From the NCBI GenBank assembly GCA_031772625.1, contig CM062816.1, positions 1,667,691,385 through 1,667,755,384 on the forward strand: a stretch of DNA of 64,000 bases. The letters run 5' to 3'. The translations under genes and the position numbers were made by a program. The stretch comes from Pinus tabuliformis (taxonomy: Eukaryota > Streptophyta > Pinopsida > Pinales > Pinaceae). Within the stretch, counting starts at the first letter, position 1; every line of letters begins with the position of its first letter. Under the pieces are notes generated by a model. The model was not told the origin of the DNA, made no database searches, and was given only the letters and a program-made list of their open reading frames with translations. Of this stretch, positions 12,369-23,029 are shown piece after piece.

Positions 12369-13900
12369 GGTTCACGATTGGAAAGGGGATTATAATATTT
12401 GGTAAGCTTGGAGTATCTTCCAGATTCCACCAGCATATCCCCTATGCGAATGGTTCTCTGAAGATCTGTTTTCCTTCCTCGTTTCTTGTTGTCTTTGAAG
12501 ATGTTTCTTCCATCCCACTGACTACCAGTTTGGACACCTAATGATCTTTGCTTTTGTGCTCTTGAGAGAATTATTTCTAAGTTCTCTAGTTGTCGCTCAG
12601 GAATTTTGTCATATTCCTTTTTCTTACATGCCTGTTCAAGTCCCAGTATATCTAGATCTCGAATGTCGAAGCTCTCCGGTTCCTTTTCCATGTGTTGTAC
12701 TATTTCCTACTCTGCCTCTGTATCATCTACTATCGTGAGCTGCATCTGAGTGCTATCTATCTGCATTCCCTGAGCAGTCTTTTTCTGCGGATTGTAGGGA
12801 AAGGGCGGTTTGGTATCTGTGGGTTGCTTAGGAGAGGGGGCTTTCTTTGAGCTGGATGGAGAAAAATGGGTGGAAGTCTTAGGAATGTCTACAGGTTGTT
12901 CCTGATTATCTAGAATAAGAACCTCCGGCTGGAGCAAGGTTTCAAAGCTGTTGCTTGTTGAAGGCAAGGAGGTGCTGGTGACAGGTTTTTTGGCTGAGGT
13001 AGAGGGCTTTTTATGGGTCTTTTTGCGAGTGGGGACTTTTGTGAACCCGTCCGAGTCGAATTTGTCCATTGAAGGGGTGGTCGTGGATTTTATATTGGAG
13101 GGACAACCTTGGAATAAATGGCCTAGGGCGTGGCATTTTCGACAACGGAATGGTACATGCTCGTAATCTATTGTTTGTAACCATTCATAATCATCATGGT
13201 AGAGGCTTACCGCATCCGGGAGAGCTTTGTTGAGGTGCATGTATACACAGATCCGCACATAGGAGGTGTATCGCTTCAGCTTTGTCTCCTCTGCCACTTT
13301 GATGAATTCGCCTAAACCATTCCCAATGTCTCGCAAAGAGTCTTCGTCCCAATACTCCAGGGGGAGAGAGTAAAGGCGCAACCACACCGGGGCCCAGCTC
13401 AGATCTTCTTTGTCCGGGTTAAAGCGCTCGATCCATCCTCTTAGGTATAACCCTGCGACGTTGAAGAAATAAGGTCCTCCATCCAATACCCTGTTTCGGT
13501 CCTCTAGACAGTTGAAAATGGTAGTAAAGAAGCCCTTGGGCCCTAACTGCAAAGTTATATGCCCCTTTGGCTTCCATTTGGCTGCGATCCAGCCGTGCAG
13601 CGCTTTCTCCGTTGGCCAAAGGCCTATGAACTTTCCTATCAAAGCATGATCCCTCATAAACTGGATCTGAGTGTTGATTCTCTGACTTGGGAGCTCGATT
13701 TTGGGTCTGTCAACTGCTACCGGCTTGCAGGTGGTTGACGTCACTCATGGTTCTTCATTTGTGTTGTTATTCGTCGGCACATTTTCATTCTCTGTTGCTG
13801 TGTCTTCTGGAGGGTCCTTCCTGACATTTTCAGTCTGTCGCAGGGCATTTTCCGTATCAGCGGGGGGAGGCACCATGTCCTCCCCCTGAGGGGATTCCAT
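12365..13900 (-). pseudogene. LINE-A ORF1: DUF4283 and CCHC zinc knuckle protein
   Basis: The likely start is the ATG at 13900. It is followed by an acidic, proline/asparagine-rich leader of about 51 codons, then TGA at 13747-13745, then the main body in the same frame. A DUF4283 domain occupies roughly residues 75-190 (GKFIGLWPTEKALHGWI, KGFFTTIF, APVWLRLYSLPLEYWDEDSL), followed by a CCHC knuckle (CRKCHALGHLFQGC) and a Ser/Thr/Pro/Lys-rich tail. A TAG at 12709-12707 interrupts before a basic C-terminus (about 110 residues) that ends in the TGA at 12365, overlapping the ORF2 start. In this family ORF1 binds RNA in the retrotransposition particle. Both stops look like late point mutations, because the frame stays open on either side. 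Confidence 0.9.
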
Positions 13901-14091
13901 TGTGCGGAAGCTGTGCCTAAGTGTGTTGTAGATGCCTTATAGCTGGAGGTAAAATGCTGAACGACGCAGTCTGTGAAGGCTTGCCAGTTGCAGAGCCACG
14001 TCAAACCCTAGGCGCTCTCAGAACTCGCATCATGATCACCAAGACATTATTAAAAGGAAGTATTTGGGTCTAAGTTATGAAAGAAATTATC

Positions 14092-14104
14092 AATAATATT
14101 AAGG
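14092..14104. repeat. Target-site duplication of LINE-A, copy 2
   Basis: AATAATATTAAGG, identical to 6585-6597. It marks the 5' boundary of LINE-A, so the element ends at 14091. Confidence 0.9.
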
Positions 14105-14168
14105 CTAACTATATTAACCATATTCAATTATAATCAACTGTGGTTGTCTAAAGTCAAGCATTGTCAAG
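14105..14168. repeat. Continuation of the ~540-bp tandem array
   Basis: A CATATTCAATTATAATCAAC phrase followed by TGGTTGTCTAAAGTCAAGCA and TTGTCAA matches the block at about 6298-6350 of the array. This confirms that LINE-A split a pre-existing unit. It is then cut off by LINE-C. Confidence 0.8.
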
Positions 14169-16284
14169 AAATTTGAGAAGCAACTGAGATCATGGGCTTT
14201 TAGATGGCTCACATTGGATGACAAACTCCCAATGATAAAGTTTGTGTTTCAAAACATCACTATTTATTGGATGCATATTTACAAGATCCCAAAAGATATG
14301 TTCTATAGAATAAACTTCATCATAGCTAATTTCTTGTGGGCCATGTCTATGAATAGCAGGAAAATCCACCTTATGTGTCTAGAGTCATTGTCCAGACTAG
14401 TATCCGTAGGTGGTTGGGGTATTAAAGATATGGAAAGCGTCAATATGGTGTTGCTGATAAAATTTTTATGGACAACTATTATTAACGGGGGCATTTAGCA
14501 TCAAATTATAAAAGAAAAATATTTGAGGAACCATACATTGGTGCGCTAGATAAGGGAAGGAGCTCCAAATAAGAAAGAGGCATTATTATCATGGAGAAGC
14601 TTGATGAAAATCAAACATTGGTTCCTAGGAAATATGAGATGGGAGATTGGCTCAAGAGCTAAGGCATAGGTTGGTTTGGAGGCCATGAAATGGATGTTAG
14701 GTATACAAACATTGTCTATCACACTTCTGGATATTTTACATATTAAATGACTTGTTTATTTTGAAGACATTTTCGTGCATAGAAGTACGGATTTGCAACA
14801 AATTTCTAGGAGAGATGCAAGGGACACAGTCTCTCAAGTGCTCTGATTGAAGAATGGAATGAGTATATATTTCACCTTAGGATGGCAGGTATTACATTGA
14901 CAACTAAGGAAGACTGAATAGTGTGGAATGACGGTATGGTTAAGGGACAGTTATTGGACAAAGAAGTTTACATATTATTATATGAGGGTCAACCTCTGGA
15001 TCATAGGACAAGCTGGTTTAAAGAATAGTGGAAGAGGGATATTCCATAGAAGTTGAAATGATTTTTTTGGCTAGTGGTCCATGATAAAAATTATCACATG
15101 GGTGAATTCACTCAAGAGATCCTTTTTGGGGCCTGGTAGATGTGTACTGTGTTAGTTATCCTCGCAGGATGTTTATCCTTTTTTCAATTGTGTCCATTTG
15201 ATGATGTTGTTTGGAAGGGGGCCCTTCATATTCTTCATCTCAATGCTACTTAGAACCAATCCTCTATCGGTTCCTGCCAGTCACAGTGGTTTATAAATTA
15301 CAAGGAGTATAGAACACTAACATTCTTCATTATATGGGGTATTTGGAGAGCAAGAAATGCTAATATTTTTTATCAAATAAATCTAGATGTGAGAGGTACC
15401 AATTTAAATATCTTTGGATATTTCATGGAGAAAGGTCCCATTCCAAAAAAGATATCTAGAAGACGTTTTAATTTGAAGGACATTTGGAACAATTTACCTA
15501 TTGGCTTCTTTGATGGGGCATCATCATTTGGGTAGTGCGGCAACGTGATGTTATTAGTCATGATGCCTAGAGATTTCTATAAGTTTAGATGGTTTAGTGG
15601 CCATGGCACTAACATGAAAGCATAGTTACTTGCACTATGTGGTATCCTTCACTGTGCTGGGTGGTTGGGCTTAGTCGAGATTGATGTATATGGTGATTCT
15701 AAGGCAATTGTTGAATCGAAAAAGTTGAGATTTACATTAGAGGCTCTAGCTCTCACACATTGTTTGGATAGGACCAAGTCACTAATCACCTCATTTGACA
15801 AGATTTTTGTCTCTCACATATTTCGATAATAAAATACAGACGTTGATATATTGTCAAAAGAAGGATGCTCCCAAGTGCTAGGAAAGATTCATTACTTTGT
15901 TTAAGATTCATTACATTGTTTTTTCAGGTGAAATGTTCTAGAGGTATGGATATATTGAAATCTAAGGGTAGTTTATATAGATACGTTATCGTCTGTCTAG
16001 ATTTCTTATTTGTGTATTTTTGGTTTGAAAGGAGGGAAATATTTACATGCTTGTTTCAGGACATCAACTTTTTATGGGGTGATGATAAGATCCTTTATTA
16101 GTTTTAATGATATGAAAATTTAGTAGACTGTATGTTTATGTCGTATTCATGGTTTAAGGATTTGCAGTGTTTGTTGATGGTTTAAGAGTTATATATTTGT
16201 GGGATGCATTTGAAGAAAATCTATGTAAATGTAAACTTTCTTTTTAATGAAAAGTTCGTTTGTTTTTTCTTTGTCGAAAAAAAA
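14169..16284 (+). pseudogene. LINE-C: 5'-truncated LINE ORF2 fragment
   Basis: The fragment begins within the C-terminal part of a LINE reverse transcriptase: a SWAFRWLTLDDKLPMIK-like stretch, IYWMHIYKIPK, NFLWAM, RKIHLMCLE, then GGWGIKDMESVN, with one open run at 14214-14498. It continues through many stops. An RNase H remnant is at about 15500-15860 (GFFDGASSFG, then EIDVYGDSKAIVE; the conserved Glu position is lost to a stop). A short 3' tail ends in an A-run at 16277-16284. It is far more decayed than LINE-A and belongs to a different LINE lineage. The 5' junction is inside the tandem array; I found no convincing target-site duplication. Confidence 0.8.
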
Positions 16285-17452
16285 TTGTTTTTAAAAAACT
16301 ATTGCCATTCTCTATTCAATTTTATAGTAATTGTCTTTGAAATTTAGTTTAACTACCCTCACATGTCATGAACTTGGATTTAAGAATAAATAATTTAAAA
16401 AAATTAGGGATTTGATCTCCGCTCAGAATTGTATGAAATTTACCCACATTCGCTGCTCATGGCCACATTTTACTAAACATATTGGAATGATATGCATATT
16501 GAAATTAGAACATGTGTGTTTCAGTCATTATATTCATAGAGCCCAACAAACCTGCTAGAGCAAAAATTTGAATTGCAGAGAAGGAATTTGACAAAACTCG
16601 TAGCATGTTCCAAATAAATGGTTTATGTTCATGTTATATATAGTTTATTAATCAGCACTCAGATTATTCCATTAACTATGCTATTCAAACTCGCGAGCCA
16701 TGATGACCAACAACACTTCCACAACTATTCTAGTAGTGAAACATCATTTATATCAAACATAAAATGCATAATACAAACTGGGACACATTCTATCTATATT
16801 TGTCTACATCACTGGAATTTTGAACTTTTGGCTTGAACAATTGGACCAATAAAAACTATGATCTATATTTTAATAATTCAATAAAAAGTTTTTGATTCAG
16901 ATGGTTGAAGCCTCTTCTGCACAGTCATGGACCTGTGTAAATGTGTAAGATCTTAAAAGTTATTAATTGTTGCCTGGGTGCTAATATTAATTAGAAGTTA
17001 AACTTATTTAAAATTGATTAAAAACTAATTAAAAGTGGAAATTATAAAAGAAATGTAATATTAAAAGAACTCACTTTTGGCAGATACCTTTGATACTTTC
17101 ACTCATGTGCATTATCTTTCTTACATTGATTCAATAATATATTATATATAATTAAAATTTAATTTATAAAAAAAATAATAGATGATGTTATAATTTTTTT
17201 GGAAAAATGATTTATTATGATTGTTTTCCTATCATTGCCCTTTCAAAATCTTTATGTTAAAACACAATTTTGACACTATCATATACAACTTTTCCTTTAC
17301 ATGAAAATAGCTTTATCTCCAGGCCCCCTCCAAAACAGAATTACCGCTATACCCAAATGATTTGATATCATAAACATAACGCGCAATGCAACCCAATCCA
17401 TTAACCGACCAAAAAGTATTTTTGTCAATTGACGTGAAAGCAAGAAGAAGAC
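16285..17452. other. Intergenic DNA, nothing recognised
   Basis: AT-rich sequence without recognisable coding, RNA or repeat structure. Short frames (for example 16618-16836) have no familiar content. Confidence 0.5.
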
Positions 17453-17866
17453 GGGAATTTATTCCCTCCGCTGTCGGGAAGTAAAGAGCGGATAACTTAG
17501 CAACTGGCCTTTCGGCGGCCGCCGGCAGGTATTTCTTTCCGTCAATTTGACTTAACGGCGTCTGGACTGTCACAGATTCCATCAATGAACAGATGGGCCG
17601 TATGCGTTAGAGTGCTATCCTCGTCAGACGTACCACATGCATTTACACGACCAATAACTTTAGTCCACGTGGTCATTTTCACCAACCACGTGAGGAATTT
17701 AACGATGAGATGCTGACGCAAACCCATCCGTTATCTGAGGGAATCTGTGACAGTCCAGACGCCATTAAGTCAAATGATAGAAAGTTAAAGGTGCGGCCGA
17801 AAGGCTATTTTAGAAAGTTACACTCCTTACATTTCAATTTTCGAGATAGGAGGGAAAAAAACTTCC
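17453..17866. mobile_element. Foldback/MULE-like element with ~160-bp inverted arms
   Basis: Left arm (17453-17612) and right arm (17711-17866) are imperfect inverted repeats. Shared blocks are a terminal GGGAATTTATTCCCTCC-like sequence, a GCCTTTCGGC(G/C)G block, TTGACTTAA(C/T)GGCGTCTGG, ACTGTCACAGATTCC, and an ATGGG...GCGT...AG inner end. The 98-bp centre holds a smaller CCACGTGGT...ACCACGTGG inverted pair. A single arm of the same family lies at 43655-43800. Long terminal inverted repeats without a transposase fit a non-autonomous Mutator-like or foldback element. I could not identify a 9-bp target-site duplication. Confidence 0.6.
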
Positions 17867-18560
17867 ACCCCTGCAGGAAAAATTATTATTTATTTTTATT
17901 TTTTATATTTTTTATTATATATATATATATTTTTCTTTCGCTGTTGTTCACAGACACCTTGGTCAACTGGGTCCACAGAAAAATCTGCGCTGATCGGAAG
18001 GAAATCTAAGGGAATCTAGCCCCACTGCCCACTAGTTAAGCTTAACCCTAAGGGCTTTGGGCAAAATGGTTCAAGAGAGGAAAAAACACTTCCACCCTTG
18101 GAGGAAAAATTATTATTTATTTTTATTTTTTATATGTTTTATATATATATATATATATTGTTGTGGTTCACGGATACCCCGGTCAATTGGGTCCACGGAA
18201 AAATCTGCGCTGATCGACCTCGAAGGGAATCTAGCCCCACTATGTCCACAAAACACTGGTTCCACGGAAAAATCAAAGGGAATCTAAGGGAAAAATCTGG
18301 GCTGATCGACCTCGAAGGGAATCTAGCCCCACTGGGTCCACAGAAAAATCGAAGGCAATCTAGCCCCACTGGGTCCACGGAACACTAGGTCCACACAAAA
18401 ATCGAAGGAATCTAAGGGAGGGAATCTAAGGGAATCTAGCCCCACTAGGTCCACAGAACACTGGGTCCACGAAAAAATTTGGGTTGATCGACCTCTAAGG
18501 GAATCTAGCCCCACGGCCCACTAGTTAGGCCTAACCCCAAGGGCTTCGAGCAAAATGGAC
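17846..18560. repeat. Minisatellite: GGGTCCACRGAAAAATC / GGGAATCTAGCCCCAC units
   Basis: Two roughly 230-bp higher-order copies start at about 17846 and 18077, each beginning with GGAAAAATTATTATTTATTT and a TA microsatellite. Then shorter units of two modules follow: GGGTCCACRGAAAAATC and, after TCTGSGCTGATCGACCTC, GAAGGGAATCTAGCCCCAC. The modules are shuffled between 18170 and 18520. A CCCACTAGTTARGCYTAACC block closes the first and last sections (about 18030 and 18520). The frames found here are by-products of the repeat. It overlaps the right arm of the foldback element at its start. Confidence 0.8.
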
Positions 18561-19460
18561 CCTGTGACCTCCCGATCAGCGAGGCACTAATTTTGACCAA
18601 CTAAACTAACCCTTGAGCCTTTTTATTATTTATATTCTATTTAAATAGATAATTTTAAATAATTTTATTTTAATATTTTGTAATATATTAAATTTGATGA
18701 AAATATAAAAAACTATTATTTATTTTTATTTTTCATACTCTTATTATTTATATTTTATTTAAATAATTTTATTTTAATATTTTATTTTAAATATTTTATT
18801 TTTTTAAATGGTTATAGGTATATTTCACTTTCTCATTTATTTTTTATAATTATATATAAATAAATTCATTAAAAATAAATTAAAAGATAATTAGAAAAAA
18901 CAACTATAATCAAAATACAAAAAAGTTAGTAATGCAAACAACTTAATATAATTCTGCAAAATGAATAAATTTCCTCACCATATAAAAGAAAACTTCAATA
19001 CCACCGAGGATTGAGTTATTGAAGAAGATATGATTTTGACTTAGTATATTAATGGAGAGAGTGGATGTTTGTGACAACACTGGTAGGTATCACTTATATA
19101 TTATAAGATGTTTACTTTGCAAATAACTTAATGTATAAAATCTACAAATGGCTATATTTTATTTTATTTTCACGGAGGTGTAGGTTATGTTTGAGGAATT
19201 ATCTTTTCTCCAATATCAAAAAATGAAATATCTTTAGTGGTGAGGATGAGCTCATCATTTGATTTCATAAGTAGTTTACTAAATTCATCTTTTTCATTTT
19301 AGTTATATGACTATTCATTTATATGAATATCAGTTTAGATGGAAAAGATTTTAAGTAAATGCAATATTTAATACAGATGATCACATAAATGAGTAGATGA
19401 TTTCTTGTAGCTAAAATATTATACGAAGGAATATATAACAAAATAAAAAACATTATATAT
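18561..19460. other. AT-rich stretch, nothing recognised
   Basis: TATTTTATT-type low-complexity DNA with no gene. Its right edge is where similarity to the E1 3' LTR begins, so part of it may be a decayed LTR start. Confidence 0.4.
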
Positions 19461-21629
19461 ATAAAGGAAAGAAAAACATTTGCAACAATTTATATTCGAG
19501 GTTAAAGCTGTTAATATCTAACCTTTGTATCATAGAAATGATGCCTTTGGCTATGAGAACAAATCGAACTAGAAACAAGAACTTGTAGAAGTACAAAATA
19601 TACTTGTCACTACATTACAATGCATACACCATATATGTTTTTCCTTGAAAATAGATTGAAAAAAATTATACAACAAAACCCTTGATCTCTTGGCTCAAAC
19701 ATAGTACAAAAATCTAGATAATTAAAATACAATTCGAACTTAACAGTTTCCTATGCATGAAGAAAGAACAATAGAGGCCTTTGGCCTATTACTTTAAAGT
19801 ACAACTCAATAGTATTCAAATAGTGCAAGTTAAAAAAACTGGAATGCAATTGGTACGAGACACAACTCCAATCGAATTAGGGTTTCACAACTATTGTAGC
19901 AATCGACACAATCTCACAGGGGAAAATAATCATAACCTGGCACTAGATAAAAGGAGAATCATATAAGAACCTATTGACCAAAGTCAAACCTCTTTTATAA
20001 CAAGAAGGCACGAAATGAGTCAAAACCCTCTCTCTCTATAACTTGACCGCACAAACGTTGTCATACGTGCAATATGACCGGAATAACAAAGTTAGCAGAG
20101 AGTTGATGAAAAGGTTACCTTCTCTAAAATAATTCATGCAAAAAGACCAAGACACTATCGAATGGGGTTTACCCTTTATACCTATGAAGGGCAGTGAGTT
20201 GTGGCCGCCATCTTTACCTATAAATCCAAGCATTACAGAACTTGTTTAGTCAACATTTTTTTAAAACCAAACCCTAGAGGAGAGTCATAACCGACCAAGT
20301 CGTATTCCTTCAAAAATAATTTAAGAATAAGAACTAACTTAGCACACCAACAAGGTATCTGGAAATAAAGGGAACGAAGTCGAAACCCTGAAGCCATGGA
20401 TCCATTTTGGTGTGGAATGTGAAACCCTTGTGCAAACAGAGCCACTAATCTATCAACACAATAATAGTATAAGAGAGTTAGGAATCCTTCGCAAGATAGA
20501 AAAGGAGAAAACTTTATGTAATAGCCAAAGAAATAATTATAAACAATTGATAGAGGGTCACCAAAATTACCAGAGGAAGTGGATATTGAGTGACCTGGTA
20601 GCATAAGAGAATCCTGGTAAAAGAAATTAGCGTCTCGTTGTTCTTGGATGTGAAAACTTCCAGTGAGTTTCCAAGCAAAAATGTTTAGGGTTTGCAAAAT
20701 AACCTAAATCCTTGTAGAGAATTATTTATCCAAGAATATTTGGAAAGAATGAGAGTCGCGGGTAAGATAGGGGCAAGGTGGTTACCCTAACCACTATCTA
20801 TTCAATCCCCTTCTTCCATGAATATGATTAAATCTGGATCATCAATGATGAAAACTAGCACACAAATGTCATGAAGGAAGACAACTAGACATGCCAACTT
20901 TCAAAATTCATGCAAACGCATTGACAAGTCAACATATGTGGTGAATAGTTTAATCAAATAACATATTACATTTAAAAATAATGAATGCAATGTCACACCT
21001 TTAATTACAACATTATAATGTGTGTGTGGTTTTCATTGAACCCAAGCTGAGGATGTATAACCATGGAAAAATGTTGTATTCGATATGTGGTACACACACA
21101 CATATAAAGCAAGAATGGCTAAGGTCGTAAGGTCTAGTGTCATCATAAATAAAAAAAGAGTGTTATCATTTCGACAACCCTCAAATTAAACATAAGCTCA
21201 CTAGGTAGTTCTATGATATGTGGAGAGACCCTTCATGCATAGCATATAACAAAGGTTGACTAAATAATTCCAAAGATACAAAGAATGATAAGGGGTAATT
21301 TATCCAGGGACCATGATTACCAATGTTATGTTGCACTCATACCCAGTCTTGGTAAAAAGAAAATAAATGATAAGTCCTCTGTGTAGGTATGTTAATTTAC
21401 CAGAAGTGGATTGGGTTATTACTAATCACTTGTTATGCATAGATGCTCAAATGCCATATAAATCTAGATCTTTGTTATACCAGTGGGGGTAACAAATTAT
21501 GAAGATAAACTAGAAATATTTATGAGAGCAAGTAAATATGAATACGTGGCTTTTAGAGAAAAACAAGTGCCATGTCTATTATACAAATTTCACTGTGGTA
21601 ATTTATCACTTGAAGGAGGTGATGTTACA
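19461..21629 (+). mobile_element. E1 5' LTR, incomplete
   Basis: 19461-20690 is clearly similar, in the same orientation, to 31083-32285 (shared phrases include GATGCCTTTGGCTATGAGAA, GAACTTGYAGAAGTACAAAA, CTAGAGGAGAGTCRTAA and ATTACCAGAGGAAGTGGATA). The segment then runs on to GTTACA at 21624-21629, two bases before a primer-binding-like site, which is where an LTR should end. Around 20760-20900 it also resembles 53240-53400 of E3. The start of this LTR is missing or unrecognisable, because nothing upstream matches the 3' LTR start at 26869. Confidence 0.55.
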
Positions 21630-21631
21630 AG

Positions 21632-21650
21632 TGGTATGGAGCCTAGGTTG
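21632..21650 (+). promoter_or_regulatory. E1 primer-binding-like site
   Basis: TGGTATGGAGCCTAGGTTG resembles the initiator tRNA-Met primer site (TGGTATCAGAGC) and lies two bases after a GTTACA LTR end. E2 has the same arrangement. Confidence 0.55.
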
Positions 21651-21975
21651 GAAAACTGTAGCCTTTAGAGCTGATGATATTTTCGATAACCAATGAATGA
21701 TTACGTGTCTACATAAAAGAGAGAGAGCGAGTAGTAAATGAGAGACATAAAATAAGAAGAATGGATTAACTACATGACACATATATTGGAGAAGAAGAAA
21801 TTTATGTACACTTATGATAACAAGCGCAAATTATTACTAGAGAACTATTGGATATGATGAGAAACTTGTAGACTGAATTAATAAATTTTTGTGCAGGGCA
21901 TAAGAAATTGTTGAAAGCTAATGCTAAACAGGAGAAATTGATTAAAAAATTAACTGATACTCAAACCCCAAAACA

Positions 21976-22910
21976 TTGGAAATAATAAGGGATGAAGAGA
22001 ATCAAGGGGAAAATTCCAAATGTAAAATTGCAGAGGAAGTAGCAAAAGTAAAGAGGAAAAAAATTGTTGCAACAAAGGAGCATAACTCCTGGAAAATGCA
22101 GATAAAGGCGGGGAAGAAGCCAAGGGTAGAAGTTCACAAGGAATTTCAGAAAATTAGACCCCTGACTTTTGATGGGGAAATAGAAGAAGCAATTGAAGCT
22201 TAGTTACTGAATATTAATATATATTTCCAAGTATATGATTACTCCACGGAGTTAAAGTCAAAGCTGGCCACTTACAAGTTACAAGGAAATATCTCCTTAT
22301 GGTGGGAAGAAATGAGGACTGTCCATAATTTAGAAAGCAAAGAGGTTGATTGGGGAGAATTTTAGAGATTGTTTAAAGAGAAGTATTTAACCGAACGTTA
22401 CTTTGATGACATAGAAAAGGAATTTCATGACTTAAAATTGGGGCAAATGTCAATGGACGAACTGGTAACAAAATTTAACCATTTATTGTGCTATGTGCCC
22501 TATCTTAAAGAGCAAAAGGCAAAATTACAACACTTTTTTAATTATCTTCCACTTTAATTTAAGGACAGAACTGAGTATGATAATTAAAAGACTATGGATG
22601 AGGTAATCAGAAAAGCTCGAATTTGTTACCAACATGCTAGACACAAGAGTGAAGGTCAAAAGTTCTGGTCGGGCAAGAAAAAAGAAAAGATGCATCAAGG
22701 AATAAAGAGGGAAATTTGGACTGTATAAACAGTTTGGAAGGAGAAACCAGAGAGGAAAATGGAACATAAATGGTAATCAAACATCCAAGGCACATAATTA
22801 GTCCTAAGCTAGGACTAAGCAAGCAAAAGTTAATAAAGGTGACAATGGCAAAGACAGGGCTAAGGTGTTGGGGTTGTGAAGAACCCCATTTATTGATGTC
22901 CTTACACTAA
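21976..22910 (+). pseudogene. E1 gag remnant
   Basis: A Retrotrans_gag-like region with several stops: FDGEIEEAIEA, then SLWWEEM, then FKEKYLTERYFDD, KEFHDLKLGQMSMDEL and YVPYLKEQKAK. A basic stretch follows, and at about 22862-22900 there is a damaged zinc knuckle (CWGCEEPH followed by a lost cysteine). The capsid-like protein packages element RNA in this family. Open segments are 21976-22203 and 22369-22557. Confidence 0.75.
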
Positions 22911-23029
22911 AAAAACTATGCGTAATTTACAACATTTAAATGAAGCTTCTTAGTTAATGACATAGCTAGGAGTATACCATGCATTAATGCAGGGATGGAA
23001 GGACGTCAAGAAAAGCACCAGTCCACAAT

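Larger units (their letters stand above)
6598..14091 (-). mobile_element. LINE-A: full-length L1-type LINE, 7.5 kb
   Basis: Bounded by a 13-bp target-site duplication and, on the 3' side, a 14-nt T-run (6598-6611) that is the poly(A) tail of the minus strand. Reading the minus strand: a 5' leader of about 190 nt (14091-13901), ORF1 (13900-12365), ORF2 (12368-8039, overlapping ORF1 by ATGA), an extra open frame (7894-7091) and a 3' untranslated tail. It sits inside the 540-bp tandem array, whose sequence continues on both sides. The endonuclease, reverse transcriptase and RNase H residues I can see are intact, but four in-frame stops and one frameshift inactivate this copy. The three TGA stops could each come from CGA by C-to-T change, as expected for methylated, ageing plant DNA. 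Confidence 0.92.
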
